Source: Verrucomicrobiota bacterium
Lineage (GTDB): Bacteria > Verrucomicrobiota > Verrucomicrobiia > Chthoniobacterales > JAFAMB01
Assembly: GCA_019236675.1 (NCBI GenBank)
Contig: JAFAIO010000425.1
Coordinates: forward strand, 1-35,227
DNA length: 35,227 bases
Direction of reading: 5' to 3'
Shown: one piece after another, positions 21,895 to 30,418 of the stretch
Layout: each line of letters begins with the position of its first letter
Numbering within the stretch: position 1 is the stretch's first letter
The notes under the pieces: generated by a model
The model's database searches: none
Seen by the model: only the letters and a program-made list of their open reading frames with translations
Told to the model about the DNA's origin: nothing
Position numbers and translations under genes: made by a program

Positions 21895-23913
21895 ATGGTA
21901 AATACTCCGGATTTATTGTCCTTGCTAGGACCGGCAATCTCGAGGGCTCAACAACATCTCTTAAGTCTGCAATCCCCAGATGGTTACTGGATCGGCGAGC
22001 TGGTAGTCGATTCGACACTCTGCTCTGACTACGTGGCTTTTATGCACTGGGCCGGTGAGGTCGACCCGGAATTAGAAGCAAAATGCGTCCGTCACATCTT
22101 GGAGCGACAGCTCCCAGACGGTGGTTGGAATATTTATCCAGAAGGGCCTTCCGAAGTTAACGCCACGGTCAAGGCGTACTTCTCTCTCAAGCTGGCTGGA
22201 TTCTCCCCCAATCACCCGATCATGGTAAAAGCTCGTGAACGGGCACGCGCGCTGGGCGGGATCGAAAAAACAAATACTTACGCCCGCCTTTACCTCGCCC
22301 TCCTTGGCCAAGTTCCTTGGGATGCAGTCCCAACTATACCGGTTGAATTTCTCATCCTGCCGCGGTGGTCGCCCATTCATTTCTATACCGTCTCTTCCTG
22401 GACCCGTTCAATGGTGGTTCCTCTTGTGATCATCAACCATTACAAGATCACTCACCGGCTCCCGGACGAACAGGGCATCAAAGAACTCTACGTCGCACCC
22501 GAGAAGACCCCTCGTTTACACGCAAAGGGTCTAAAAAAACTGTTCATCTTCTTTGATCGCATCCTGAAGTTCGGCGAAGACCACCAGATTCGTCCCTTCC
22601 GGCGGTACGCGCTCCAAGTCGCGGAACGCTGGATGCTCGAACGAATCGGTGATGGGAACGACGGCCTAGCCGCCATCTTTCCGGCGATGCTCAACTCGCT
22701 GATTGCCTTGCGTTGTCTTGGGTATCACCCTGACCATCCCCTTTATCGCAAGGCAGAGGGCGATTTTAAGGCTCTCTTTGTCGAAGACGAGAAGGGATTC
22801 CGCATCCAGCCCTGTTTTTCCCCTGTGTGGGATACTGCGATTACCACGATGGTTTTGGCTCGTTCTGGGTTGACGATTAACGATGAGCCGATCAAACGCG
22901 CCACAGAATGGCTTGCTGGCCGAGAAGTCCGGATTCCAGGTGACTGGGTCGTCCGAAACCCGAAGCCGGAACCTTCCGGTTGGTCTTTCGAGTTCAATAA
23001 CCCTTATAACCCCGATAGTGATGACACCGCGATGGTGTTATTAGCCCTGCGCACCGCTGGGTACGAGCCAGAAGATTCCGCTATGTATGATCGCGGGCTT
23101 AAATGGCTTCTCAGCTTCCAGGGTAAGGACGGAGGGTGGGCTGCGTTCGATAAGGATGTAACCAACCGCCTTCTGGAATACGTCCCGTTCGCGGATCACA
23201 ACGCCATTCTAGATCCGACTTGCAGCAATATCACCGCTCGAGTCCTAGAGGTTTTAGGTACTTACGGGTTCACCGCTTCTGACCCGGTAGTCGTTCGCGC
23301 CCTCCGGCTTTTGCGCGAACATCAAGAGTTCGACGGGGCATGGTATGGCCGTTGGGGTGTCAATTACGTCTATGGTACCTGGCAGGTGCTAAAAGGACTT
23401 CAAGCTATCGGTCTGGACATGGACGAACCGTGGATTCGTCGGGGACGCGATTGGTTGGAACGCCACCAAAACAACGACGGCGGTTGGGGGGAAAGCTGCG
23501 CCTCTTATGAAGACAGCTCGCTGCGGGGTCGGGGAAGAAGTACTCCTTCCCAAACCGCTTGGGCTTTGATGGGCCTGCTTTCGTTCCGGGATTGTTTTCG
23601 AGAAAGTATCCGCCGCGGAATCGAGTTCTTGCTTAAAACTCAAAACAAGGATGGATCTTGGGATGAAGAGCTTATTACTGGAACGGGTTTCCCGAAGGTG
23701 TTCTACTTGAAGTACGATATGTATAGGAATAACTGGCCATTGATGGCACTCTCACTCTATCAGCAACGAATTAGCGCCCAGGTTTCGACCGGTGCTACTC
23801 GTGGTTCCGTGCACACCGAGCTGCCGGCCCTGACTACACGGGGTTCCGGTTCGGGATTGAAGCCCGGATTTGGGTTATTAAAGGGGTTCTTCGCGAAATT
23901 GAATCATGGTTAA
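21895..23913 (+). CDS. shc: Squalene-hopene cyclase
   Basis: Converts squalene to hopene and hopanol at the membrane, supplying the substrate of HpnH. The 672-residue protein has the acid motif DSDD (DXDD, 374-377) that starts the cyclisation. Several QW repeats are visible (QSPDGYWIGEL near 26, QLPDGGWN near 72, GKDGGWAAFD, NNDGGWGES, NKDGSWDEEL). GDWVVRNPKPEPSGWSFEF and WYGRWGVNYVYGTW are typical. Length is normal; the last 45 residues are a Gly/Ser-rich tail. The leader GAGGCGGGAAC before the ATG can serve as a ribosome binding site. Its stop overlaps the start of serA by eight bases. No squalene synthase genes (hpnCDE) lie in the window. Confidence 0.97.
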   Translation: MVNTPDLLSLLGPAISRAQQHLLSLQSPDGYWIGELVVDSTLCSDYVAFMHWAGEVDPELEAKCVRHILERQLPDGGWNIYPEGPSEVNATVKAYFSLKLAGFSPNHPIMVKARERARALGGIEKTNTYARLYLALLGQVPWDAVPTIPVEFLILPRWSPIHFYTVSSWTRSMVVPLVIINHYKITHRLPDEQGIKELYVAPEKTPRLHAKGLKKLFIFFDRILKFGEDHQIRPFRRYALQVAERWMLERIGDGNDGLAAIFPAMLNSLIALRCLGYHPDHPLYRKAEGDFKALFVEDEKGFRIQPCFSPVWDTAITTMVLARSGLTINDEPIKRATEWLAGREVRIPGDWVVRNPKPEPSGWSFEFNNPYNPDSDDTAMVLLALRTAGYEPEDSAMYDRGLKWLLSFQGKDGGWAAFDKDVTNRLLEYVPFADHNAILDPTCSNITARVLEVLGTYGFTASDPVVVRALRLLREHQEFDGAWYGRWGVNYVYGTWQVLKGLQAIGLDMDEPWIRRGRDWLERHQNNDGGWGESCASYEDSSLRGRGRSTPSQTAWALMGLLSFRDCFRESIRRGIEFLLKTQNKDGSWDEELITGTGFPKVFYLKYDMYRNNWPLMALSLYQQRISAQVSTGATRGSVHTELPALTTRGSGSGLKPGFGLLKGFFAKLNHG

Positions 23914-25498
23914 CCAGAAAGTCCTGGTTGCCGACGCCATCTCGCCACGTGGGATAGAAGCTCTTCGACTCGGAGGTCGGCTCGATGTCGATGTGCAAAC
24001 CGGCCTGAAAGAGCCTCAGCTCATTCAGGTTATTGATTCGTACGCTGCCATCGTGGTGCGGTCCCAGACCAAAGTGACCGCGCCGGTGATCAGCGCCGCT
24101 AAATCGCTGAAAGCCATCGGCCGCGCCGGTGTCGGCGTTGATAATGTCGATGTCGAAGCCGCTACCCGCCGAGGAATTATCGTGATGAATACGCCCGCCG
24201 GCAATACGGTATCCACGGCTGAACACGCCTTCTCGCTGTTGGTATCGATTGCCAGGAGTATCCCTCAAGCCGATGCTAGCGTGAAAGCTGGCCGCTGGGA
24301 TCGAAAGAGCTTCGAAGGCGTTGAACTCAGCGGCAAAACTTTAGGGATCCTCGGAATGGGAAGAATAGGCAGCGAGATCGCCCGTCGCGCCATCGCTTTC
24401 GGTATGCGCCCTATTGCGTACGATCCTTATCTCTCCCCCACGCGCGCCCGCTCGCTCCAAGTCGAGCTCCTCGACGATCTCAATGAAGTACTCGCACAAG
24501 CTGATTTCGTGACTCTGCATTTGCCCATGACTGCCGAGACTCGCTCCGTTCTCAACCGGGAGCGCATTGCCCTCATGAAAAAAGGCGCGCGCGTGATCAA
24601 TTGCGCTCGCGGGGGACTGATTGACGAATCGGCGCTCTATGAGGCATTAACAAGCGGTCACATCGCTGCCGCCGCCCTCGATGTGTTCGAGACTGAACCT
24701 CCTCCACCAGATCTGCCTTTGCTCCGGCTTCCCAATGTGGTGTGCACGCCCCATCTAGGAGCTTCAACCGTAGAAGCCCAAGAGAGCGTCGGGATCGAGA
24801 TCGCCGAAGCCATCCGTTCCGTGCTCCTGGATGGCGTCATTCGCAATGCCGTCAATGTTCCCAACATCGACGCGAAGACCCTCTCTGTCATTCGCCCCTA
24901 CCTAGACTTGGCGGAGCGGCTCGGTCGCCTGTTACGGCAGCTCGCACCGAAACGTTGCGACCATTTCCATATCAATTACAGCGGCAAAGTGAACGAGGTA
25001 GAAACCTCACCCGTTTCCCGCTACGCGCTAAAAGGCTTTCTCGAAGAAGCTGGCGGTGCCGACGTTAATCAAGTCAACGTCACCTCACTCGCTAAGAATC
25101 TCGGCCTGCGCGTCCTTGAGACCAGAGAGAATGTGACGGGTGATTTCACCGACCTCATCGAACTCCAAGTCGAAGGCGAAGGACACAAAGTCTCCGTAGC
25201 CGGAACTTTCGTGGGCGCTTCGCCGCGGATTGTCCGGATCAACGGCCATTTCGTTGAAGCTCGCCCGGTTGGTACACTGATGATTTTTGAAAACAACGAC
25301 GTACCCGGCATTGTCGGGCAAATCGGCACCTTGTTAGGTAACCACCAAATCAATATCGCCGACATGTCACTCAGCCGCGGTGATGGAGATAGCAAGGCGC
25401 TGACTGTGCTTAATCTGGATTCACTCCCGCCCGACGCGGTCCTGCAAGCCGCTTTGCAGACCCCCAACGTCCGTTCCGTCCACATCGTGCAGTTTTAG
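23906..25498 (+). CDS. serA: D-3-phosphoglycerate dehydrogenase, long form
   Basis: SerA oxidises 3-phosphoglycerate to 3-phosphohydroxypyruvate, the first step of serine synthesis. The 530-residue protein is the long type: catalytic and NAD domains (1 to about 315), an intervening substrate-binding domain (about 320-450) and a C-terminal ACT domain (about 455-530; MIFENNDVPGIVGQIGTLLG). NAD binds at LGILGMGRIGSEIA (146-159). Catalytic residues R235 (NCARGG), E264 (FETEP) and H283 (TPHLGAST) are present. Serine feedback through the ACT domain is likely. Its ATG overlaps the cyclase stop by eight bases, so it is translated from the hopanoid transcript, an unusual pairing. Confidence 0.97.
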   Translation: MVNQKVLVADAISPRGIEALRLGGRLDVDVQTGLKEPQLIQVIDSYAAIVVRSQTKVTAPVISAAKSLKAIGRAGVGVDNVDVEAATRRGIIVMNTPAGNTVSTAEHAFSLLVSIARSIPQADASVKAGRWDRKSFEGVELSGKTLGILGMGRIGSEIARRAIAFGMRPIAYDPYLSPTRARSLQVELLDDLNEVLAQADFVTLHLPMTAETRSVLNRERIALMKKGARVINCARGGLIDESALYEALTSGHIAAAALDVFETEPPPPDLPLLRLPNVVCTPHLGASTVEAQESVGIEIAEAIRSVLLDGVIRNAVNVPNIDAKTLSVIRPYLDLAERLGRLLRQLAPKRCDHFHINYSGKVNEVETSPVSRYALKGFLEEAGGADVNQVNVTSLAKNLGLRVLETRENVTGDFTDLIELQVEGEGHKVSVAGTFVGASPRIVRINGHFVEARPVGTLMIFENNDVPGIVGQIGTLLGNHQINIADMSLSRGDGDSKALTVLNLDSLPPDAVLQAALQTPNVRSVHIVQF

Positions 25499-25511
25499 GG
25501 CAGCATCGCTG

Positions 25512-26000
25512 TCCCGAAGCGACGAAAGGACTCGGCCTGGGGTTTTTAGCCCCAGGCATCGATCAAAAAAACGTGCCCGCCTTCACCAGGCGCTTCGTTC
25601 TCGTCCTCGTCGTCGTCCTCGAATCCGACCGCGCAGAGTGATGGGTTACTGTGCTAGGTCCGAATTGCACCCTGCCACCGCGGGTTGTGTTACTGACGGG
25701 CGGCAGAAAGACTTCACCGATCCGGATATTGATGAAACGGAACTTCCACCACAAATCTCTTCCGCCGCTTCAGCATCCTCAACCCGGTGCGCGGATGCAT
25801 TTCCGGCTTGGCGCAACACTCCATACTCCAATGCTCCCCGCAGACGGGATTCGAGGATGAGGACGAAGTAAACCCGGTTAAAACCCCAGGCCGCCGTCGC
25901 CACGCTTTGGCGCGCGCCCGTGCTGTGAGCCTCGCCAAACCAAGATCTTGGCGCGACGAAGGCTTTGCGTAGTCGGGCTGAGTCCTTAAGTCCCTTCGGA
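25512..26000. repeat. Nested palindromic region between serA and the small peptide gene
   Basis: The left outer word (25512-25556) runs CCCGAAGCGACGAAAGGACT, then CGGCCTGGGG, TTTTTA and GCCCCAGG. Its parts return inverted on the right as AAAACCCCAGGC (about 25880-25891) and GGGCTGAGTCCTTAAGTCCC (from 25975). Inside are CGTCCTCG-type arms: 25594-25626 (TTCTCGTCCTCGTCGTCGTC, then CTCGAATCC) against 25847-25868 (GGATTCGAGGATGAGGACGA). The same outer word occurs once more at 29395-29438. The CCTGGGG/CCCCAGG hairpin could also end serA transcription, although no T run follows. No gene is supported in the 25499-26073 spacer; the ORFs there are non-conserved read-through. Confidence 0.8.
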
Positions 26001-26073
26001 CAACGCACCTGCTCCGCCTGGGCCCGGGAATAGAACCGTTCCTGGTCCGGTATATATCGGAAAAGAAGTTACT

Positions 26074-26292
26074 ATGAAGTTACTCAATCCGATTTATTCA
26101 ACTAACAAAACCACGAAATCTACTAACCATCCATTCTATTCCAAACTGGTTAGCAGTTTGTTAACCCTCGCGATTTGCACCATGTTGACGGCCAAGACTC
26201 AAAATCACGGCGCCAACTACGTCGAGCCGCGCGAACACGCAACTAACCAAACCGTTCAAGACCCCGACCCAGGCTATAACTGGTTCTATTAA
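26074..26292 (+). CDS. Small exported peptide, unknown function
   Basis: A 72-residue frame with a likely signal or membrane-anchor segment at about 24-42 (KLVSSLLTLAICTMLTAKTQ) after a polar basic N terminus. The mature part is short and ends DPDPGYNWFY. GGAAAAGAAG lies 5-14 bases before the ATG, and a TATATAT at 26051 may be the -10 box. These support expression. AT content is higher than in its neighbours. I know no family, and the length is near the limit at which chance frames occur, but the combination of ribosome site, hydrophobic segment and stop before the next repeat makes a real gene more likely than not. Confidence 0.6.
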   Translation: MKLLNPIYSTNKTTKSTNHPFYSKLVSSLLTLAICTMLTAKTQNHGANYVEPREHATNQTVQDPDPGYNWFY

Positions 26293-26371
26293 GCCGCGCT
26301 GACGCATTTCAGGACAAATGATAGGGACCGGTCCCATCGACGCTCCAGGGATAACCAAAGGCGCTCCGCGT

Positions 26372-26452
26372 AATGACAGATGACAAATGACAGATGACAA
26401 ATTAAATTGCCTCCGGTGCGCCCATTCGTCCACCTGCCGCGATCTGTCATTT
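26372..26452. repeat. TGACAAA heptamer tract with an inverted partner
   Basis: Four to five units alternate TGACAGA and TGACAAA with an exact 7-bp period (about 26372-26404). A single inverted copy, ATCTGTCATTT, lies at about 26441-26451. The word is shared with the palindromic region at 31613-31703. It lies between the small peptide gene and the end of ald. Confidence 0.75.
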
Positions 26453-26471
26453 CAAAGCGCGCGTGATCGCG

Positions 26472-27569
26472 CTAGAAATCCACTGGCACATACGGCAGCG
26501 CATGCGCATGCGCTACGGCTTCATTCCTGACCTTACCGCCCATCACATTGATCCCACCGACGATAGCGGGCTGTTTCTTTATCGCCGCCGAAAGACCTTC
26601 CGCCAAGAACTCAACAAAACGAGCTGTCACATTTGTCAGCGCCTGAGTTGCGGTGCGCGTATAAGCTCCTGGCATATTCGCTACACAATAGTGAACGATC
26701 CCTTCTTCTTCATACACCGGGTTCTCGTGGGTCGTTGGCTTTGAGGTTTCACAGCATCCACCCTGGTCGATCGCGATATCCACCAGCACACTGCCGGGCT
26801 TCATCATTCTTAACATCTCCCGGGTGATCAGCCGTGGCGCCCTGGCTCCGGGCACTAGCACAGCACCGATTAAAAGATCGGTGCGCGGCAAAATCTCTAA
26901 CAGATGCGCCTCACTGGAATAAAGCGTGTGCGCCGTATGCATTGTAATGTCAAGAAACCGCATTCGTTCGATATCCACCTCAAGGATCGTCACGTCCGCA
27001 CCCAGACCCGTAGCCATACGTGCCGCGTTGATTCCCGAAGTCCCTCCCCCGATAACAATCACGTTTCCCGGTAATACTCCTGGGACGCCTCCCAACAAAA
27101 CCCCTTTGCCACCGCGATGCTTTGCTAGAAAAAATCCACCCACGATGATGGACATTCGTCCCGCAATCTCGCTCATTGGCTCCAGCAGCGGCAATCGGCG
27201 GTTAATTTCCACCGTTTCATACGCCACCGCGGTCACCCCGCTATGCATCAACGCCTCGGTTAACGTCTTATTCGCCGCCAAGTGAAGATACGTGAAAAGA
27301 ATCTGCCCTTCTCGCAATAGCGGATACTCCGATGGCAACGGTTCTTTGACCTTGATGATGAGATCGCCTTGTTCAAAGACAGAACTATGATCGTCGAGGA
27401 TTTTGGCGCCGGCCTGCACGTACTCCTCGTCCGGAAACCCCGCCCCAGCGCCAGCGTTCCGTTCCACCAACACTTCGTGCCCCAAGCGCTTTAGCTGATA
27501 AACAACCGATGGTAGCACCGCTACCCGGTGCTCTTGCTCTTTAATCTCCTTGGGAACCCCAATCTTCAT
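26472..27569 (-). CDS. ald: Alanine dehydrogenase
   Basis: Catalyses reversible NAD-dependent deamination of L-alanine to pyruvate. The 365-residue protein starts MKIGVPKEIKEQEHRVAVLP and has the active-site K75 (IIKVKEPL) and H96 (FTYLHLAA). Further blocks are VAYETVE, EPMSEIAGRMS, the Rossmann loop VIGGGTSG (172-179) and the C-terminal VDIAIDQGGCCETSKPTTHE. VANMPGAYTRTATQALTN carries AYTRTAT where the usual sequence is AVPRTST, a small but conservative difference. Length is normal for a hexameric enzyme. The stop lies by a GCGCGATCACGCGC palindrome. It stands alone on the minus strand, with a palindromic element upstream. Confidence 0.96.
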   Translation of the reverse strand: MKIGVPKEIKEQEHRVAVLPSVVYQLKRLGHEVLVERNAGAGAGFPDEEYVQAGAKILDDHSSVFEQGDLIIKVKEPLPSEYPLLREGQILFTYLHLAANKTLTEALMHSGVTAVAYETVEINRRLPLLEPMSEIAGRMSIIVGGFFLAKHRGGKGVLLGGVPGVLPGNVIVIGGGTSGINAARMATGLGADVTILEVDIERMRFLDITMHTAHTLYSSEAHLLEILPRTDLLIGAVLVPGARAPRLITREMLRMMKPGSVLVDIAIDQGGCCETSKPTTHENPVYEEEGIVHYCVANMPGAYTRTATQALTNVTARFVEFLAEGLSAAIKKQPAIVGGINVMGGKVRNEAVAHAHALPYVPVDF

Positions 27570-27638
27570 GCTGCCCTGTTTATCCCCTCCAAGCCCCTAC
27601 GGCAAGTTAGCAGTTTGCAGTCCCGCAACCGCCAGCCT

Positions 27639-27791
27639 CGTAATCGTCCTCGTCGTCGTCCTCGAGAAAGCGCGTTCCTCCCAGCGTGTGGGAAGTTACC
27701 TCGAATCTGTTTGTCTCCAGGGCGAAACGATACCGGTCGGAGATACCACACGGTAGACCAACTTTCGAGGACGAGGACGACGACGATTACG
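27639..27791. repeat. 153-bp palindromic element with long CGTCCTCG arms, between yqgE and ald
   Basis: The left arm (27639-27665) reads CGTAATCGTCCTCGTCGTCG then TCCTCGA. The right arm (27765-27791), inverted, reads CGTAATCGTCGTCGTCCTCG then TCCTCGA. The arms have the same length and differ only in the order of CGTCCT and CGTCGT units. The core of about 100 bp has no gene. This is the clearest member of the CGTCCTCG family and fills most of the 27570-27808 spacer. Confidence 0.9.
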
Positions 27792-27808
27792 AAGTTCCCA
27801 ACCGCCCA

Positions 27809-28369
27809 CTAATTCAGCGAGGGATCATCCGGAGCCAGCGCCAACAAATAATAGACCGGCCCCTGGCCCTTCATAAACTGCAGCCACAGTGACGGATCAG
27901 GGTCCCCGCCCATAAATTCCGCATCCGCTTCCCGGACGAACCAGGCATTCTGACCCAGTTCCCCTTCCAACTGTCCTGCCTCCCACCCGGCGTACCCTCG
28001 GAACGCGCGCACAAAACCCCGCTTTTCCCGCAAGATCTCTTCCGCATCCGGGATTGACAACGGCACTTGGAAACGAGTCGGCTCACCGCCGTCCTCCCCG
28101 AGAAAGCCCATCAAGATCAACTCGTTCGAGGAGACCGGTCCTCCCTCGTACACAGGAACACCGGCTAACCCGGGTAAATCCGCTTCGGCGACGAAATCCG
28201 CCAATTTTTGATTCGTGGGCCGATTAATTACGACCCCAAACGCGCCGACACTCTCCTCATGACTCGAAACAAAGAGGATCGCCCGCCGAAAATTAGGATC
28301 CTTCAGCGATGGGTGGGCTAACAAAAGTTTTCCACTGACGTTGAATTTGTCTTCGCCCTGGAGCCTCAC
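27809..28369 (-). CDS. YqgE/AlgH family protein (UPF0301)
   Basis: A 186-residue protein of the UPF0301 family, conserved in Gram-negative bacteria with no settled biochemical role. Family features are GKLLLAHPSLKDPNFRRAIL, then GAFGVVINRPTNQKL, PVYEGGPVS, FRGYAGWEAGQLEGELGQNAW, and a C-terminal DPSLWLQFM. The start is a GTG at 28369, with the motif VSGKLLLAHP close to the N terminus as expected. Length is normal. It is divergent from thiG; the 111-bp gap carries a tandem 26-bp repeat next to the thiG start. Confidence 0.94.
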   Translation of the reverse strand: MRLQGEDKFNVSGKLLLAHPSLKDPNFRRAILFVSSHEESVGAFGVVINRPTNQKLADFVAEADLPGLAGVPVYEGGPVSSNELILMGFLGEDGGEPTRFQVPLSIPDAEEILREKRGFVRAFRGYAGWEAGQLEGELGQNAWFVREADAEFMGGDPDPSLWLQFMKGQGPVYYLLALAPDDPSLN

Positions 28370-28428
28370 AAGAGTCAGATTAAAGGCGACGTGCTACTGT
28401 TCAAGGGGCAAGTCATTTAAATTCCAGC

Positions 28429-28480
28429 TCTATAGGAGTGAAATCATTATAGCTTCCGTAGGAGCGAAATCTTTATAGCT
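28429..28480 (+). repeat. Tandem 26-bp direct repeat directly before thiG
   Basis: Two adjacent 26-bp units (28429-28454 and 28455-28480) share 22 bases, with the common parts TAGGAG, GAAATC and TTATAGCT. The second ends at the base before the thiG ATG. Each has a TAGGAG that looks like a Shine-Dalgarno sequence, but it is about 17 bases from the ATG and so too far for normal use. It could be an operator array, a regulatory leader or a small repeat family. I see no TPP riboswitch core here. Confidence 0.75.
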
Positions 28481-29272
28481 ATGCAGAATGTTCCTATTCG
28501 TATCGCCGATCGCGAGTTCCAATCCCGCCTCCTGGTCGGGACAGGAAAGTTCCCAAGCAACCTCTTGATGCGGGACGCCTTGGAAGCGAGCGGCACCCAG
28601 ATCGTGACGGTGGCCCTGCGCCGGGCTAATCTGTCGGGACGCCACGACCCTTTTGCGAACATTTTGGATTTTATCGATCCCGGTCGATACCTCCTTCTGC
28701 CAAACACCAGCGGAGCCATGAATGCGGATGAAGCAGTCCGTCTCGCCCGATTAGCCGCCTCCGCAGGCTTGCCCAAATGGATCAAGCTAGAGATTCATCC
28801 TGATCCCCACTACCTATTGCCAGACCCGATTGAGACCCTTTTGGCCGCGGAACGGCTTGTCAAAGAAGGCTTTGTGGTATTGCCCTACATCAATGCCGAT
28901 CCCGTTCTAGCCAAACGCCTCGAGGAAGTCGGCACGGCAACTGTAATGCCCCTGGGCTCCCCCATCGGTAGCAACCAAGGGCTGCGCACCCGGGACCAAA
29001 TTCGCATCATCATCGATCAGGTTCTCGTGCCTGTGATCGTGGACGCCGGCCTCGGCGCGCCGAGCCACGCCGCTGAAGCCATGGAGCTCGGAGCTGATGC
29101 TGTGTTGGTGAACACCGCTATCGCCATCGCTTCCGACCCCGTCCGGATGGCCATCGCTTTCAAAAACGCCGTCGAGGCCGGCCGCATAGCCTACGAGGTC
29201 GGCCTCGGTCACGAGCGTGACACCGCCTCAGCCACAAGCCCCCTCGAGGCTATCCTCCGCCAGAATGCGTAG
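28481..29272 (+). CDS. thiG: Thiazole synthase
   Basis: ThiG forms the thiazole phosphate of thiamine from deoxyxylulose phosphate, dehydroglycine (or iminoglycine) and ThiS-thiocarboxylate. The 263-residue protein has the (beta/alpha)8 fold with the Schiff-base lysine K102 in [10 protein letters not shown]. The start [76 protein letters not shown] and the C-terminal [10 protein letters not shown] are all family blocks. The usual partner thiS is not next to it, and no other thiamine gene is in the window. A 26-bp tandem repeat ends directly at the ATG, so the translation start signal is unusual. Confidence 0.96.
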   Translation: MQNVPIRIADREFQSRLLVGTGKFPSNLLMRDALEASGTQIVTVALRRANLSGRHDPFANILDFIDPGRYLLLPNTSGAMNADEAVRLARLAASAGLPKWIKLEIHPDPHYLLPDPIETLLAAERLVKEGFVVLPYINADPVLAKRLEEVGTATVMPLGSPIGSNQGLRTRDQIRIIIDQVLVPVIVDAGLGAPSHAAEAMELGADAVLVNTAIAIASDPVRMAIAFKNAVEAGRIAYEVGLGHERDTASATSPLEAILRQNA

Positions 29273-29286
29273 CATCCTGCCTCAAC

Positions 29287-29590
29287 CATCGTCGTCGTCC
29301 TCGTCCTCGAAACCGGCTACGCGGAGTGGTGGAGTATTGGAGTAACGGAGTGTTGGAACACTGGAGTGCGGTATTGTTTTCTGTCGGTTCTTTGTCCCGA
29401 AGGGACTTAAGGACTCAGCCTGGGGTTTTAAGCCCAGGTACTAATAGAAGAGACGCCCACCCTGAAGGGGTGGTAGGCTGGCCGACGCTTAATAGAGCCT
29501 CCTACGTTGCCGATCCACTCGGTCCGTGGCGTCTACTAGGTCCACTCCTTTACGCCGCTCGCCCGGAGTCGAGGACGAGAACGAAGCGAG
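29287..29590. repeat. Palindromic region with CGTCCTCG arms between thiG and the OppF-like gene
   Basis: The left arm at 29287-29310 (CATCGTCGTCGTCCTCGTCC, then TCGA) faces TCGAGGACGAGAACGAAGCG at 29569. Inside lie an 8-bp periodic tract of GGAGTRNT-like units (about 29325-29370), the word CCCGAAGGGACTTAAGGACT continuing into CAGCCTGGGG (29395-29438; shared with 25512 and, inverted, 25975), and a CACCC-TGAA-GGGGTG hairpin near 29458-29471. No gene is supported in the 29273-29602 spacer. Confidence 0.8.
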
Positions 29591-29602
29591 ACCTCCAACC
29601 CC

Positions 29603-30403
29603 ATGCCGTCCACTCCTGACCTCCTGGAAATCCAGTCTTTGAGCGTCTGGTTCCCAACCAGAACCGGAATTCTTCAGCGCACCACCGGTTTCATCAAAGC
29701 GGTCACCGACGCCAGCTTTACCGTCGGCGCTCGGAGGACCGTCGGCTTGGTCGGCGAGAGTGGCAGCGGCAAAACGACTGTCGGCAAGGCCATCCTGAAA
29801 TTGATCCCCATCACTTCGGGCACGATCCGATTTGCCGGCGCGGATATCACGCCTCTCTCAGGTTTAGAATTCCGGCCGTGGCGCCGGCAGATTCAGATGA
29901 TCTTCCAAGATCCATTCAGTTCGTTGAACCCCCGTTGGACCATTTTACAAATCATCAGCGAGCCTCTCAAAATTCATTTCCCTCAGCTGAGCCTTCGGGA
30001 ACGTGAAGAACGGGTGGCTCAATTGCTGCAAAAGGTCGGTCTTTCGGCCGAACACCGCCGCCGGTTTCCTCACGAATTCAGCGGCGGGCAACGCCAGCGC
30101 ATTGGTATCGCTCGGGCCCTGGCAGTCGAACCAAAACTAATTGTGTGCGACGAAGTTGTGAGCGCCCTGGACGTCAGTGTCCAAGCTCAGATCGTTAACC
30201 TGCTTCAAGACCTGCAGGATGAGCTCGGGCTTTCTTACCTCTTTATTTCTCACGATCTTGCAGTCGTGGAACATATCAGCCATGATGTCGTCGTCATGTT
30301 CCGCGGTCAGATTGTTGAAAAGGCCGATGCTGTCTCGATTTACACGCACCCACAGCACGACTACACTCGAAACTTGCTCGCCAGCGTTCCTTCTCTTGAT
30401 TAG
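29603..30403 (+). CDS. Oligopeptide/dipeptide-type ABC transporter ATPase (OppF/DppF-like)
   Basis: A 266-residue ATP-binding subunit of the OppF branch. It has Walker A GESGSGKTTVG (about 51-61), the Q loop MIFQDPFSSLNPRWTI, the signature FSGGQRQRIGIARAL, Walker B LIVCDEVVSALDVSVQ (Val in place of the usual Pro in DEP) and the H loop YLFISHDLAVV. The N-terminal LSVWFPTRTG and the C-terminal YTHPQHDYTRNLLASVPSLD are typical of OppF and DppF. It is an orphan: no OppD, permease or binding protein lies nearby. The next gene, a RodA/FtsW protein, starts 16 bp later, so the two may share a transcript. The substrate is unknown. Confidence 0.92.
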   Translation: MPSTPDLLEIQSLSVWFPTRTGILQRTTGFIKAVTDASFTVGARRTVGLVGESGSGKTTVGKAILKLIPITSGTIRFAGADITPLSGLEFRPWRRQIQMIFQDPFSSLNPRWTILQIISEPLKIHFPQLSLREREERVAQLLQKVGLSAEHRRRFPHEFSGGQRQRIGIARALAVEPKLIVCDEVVSALDVSVQAQIVNLLQDLQDELGLSYLFISHDLAVVEHISHDVVVMFRGQIVEKADAVSIYTHPQHDYTRNLLASVPSLD

Positions 30404-30418
30404 AATCTCGCCAGTTTC

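Noticed and set aside
25646-26008. 120-residue minus-strand ORF after serA
   Set aside because: It translates the nested inverted repeats; no ribosome site or family pattern was seen.
28429-28480. TPP riboswitch upstream of thiG
   Set aside because: The leader is made of two direct repeats and lacks the conserved CUGAGA-type core of the THI box.
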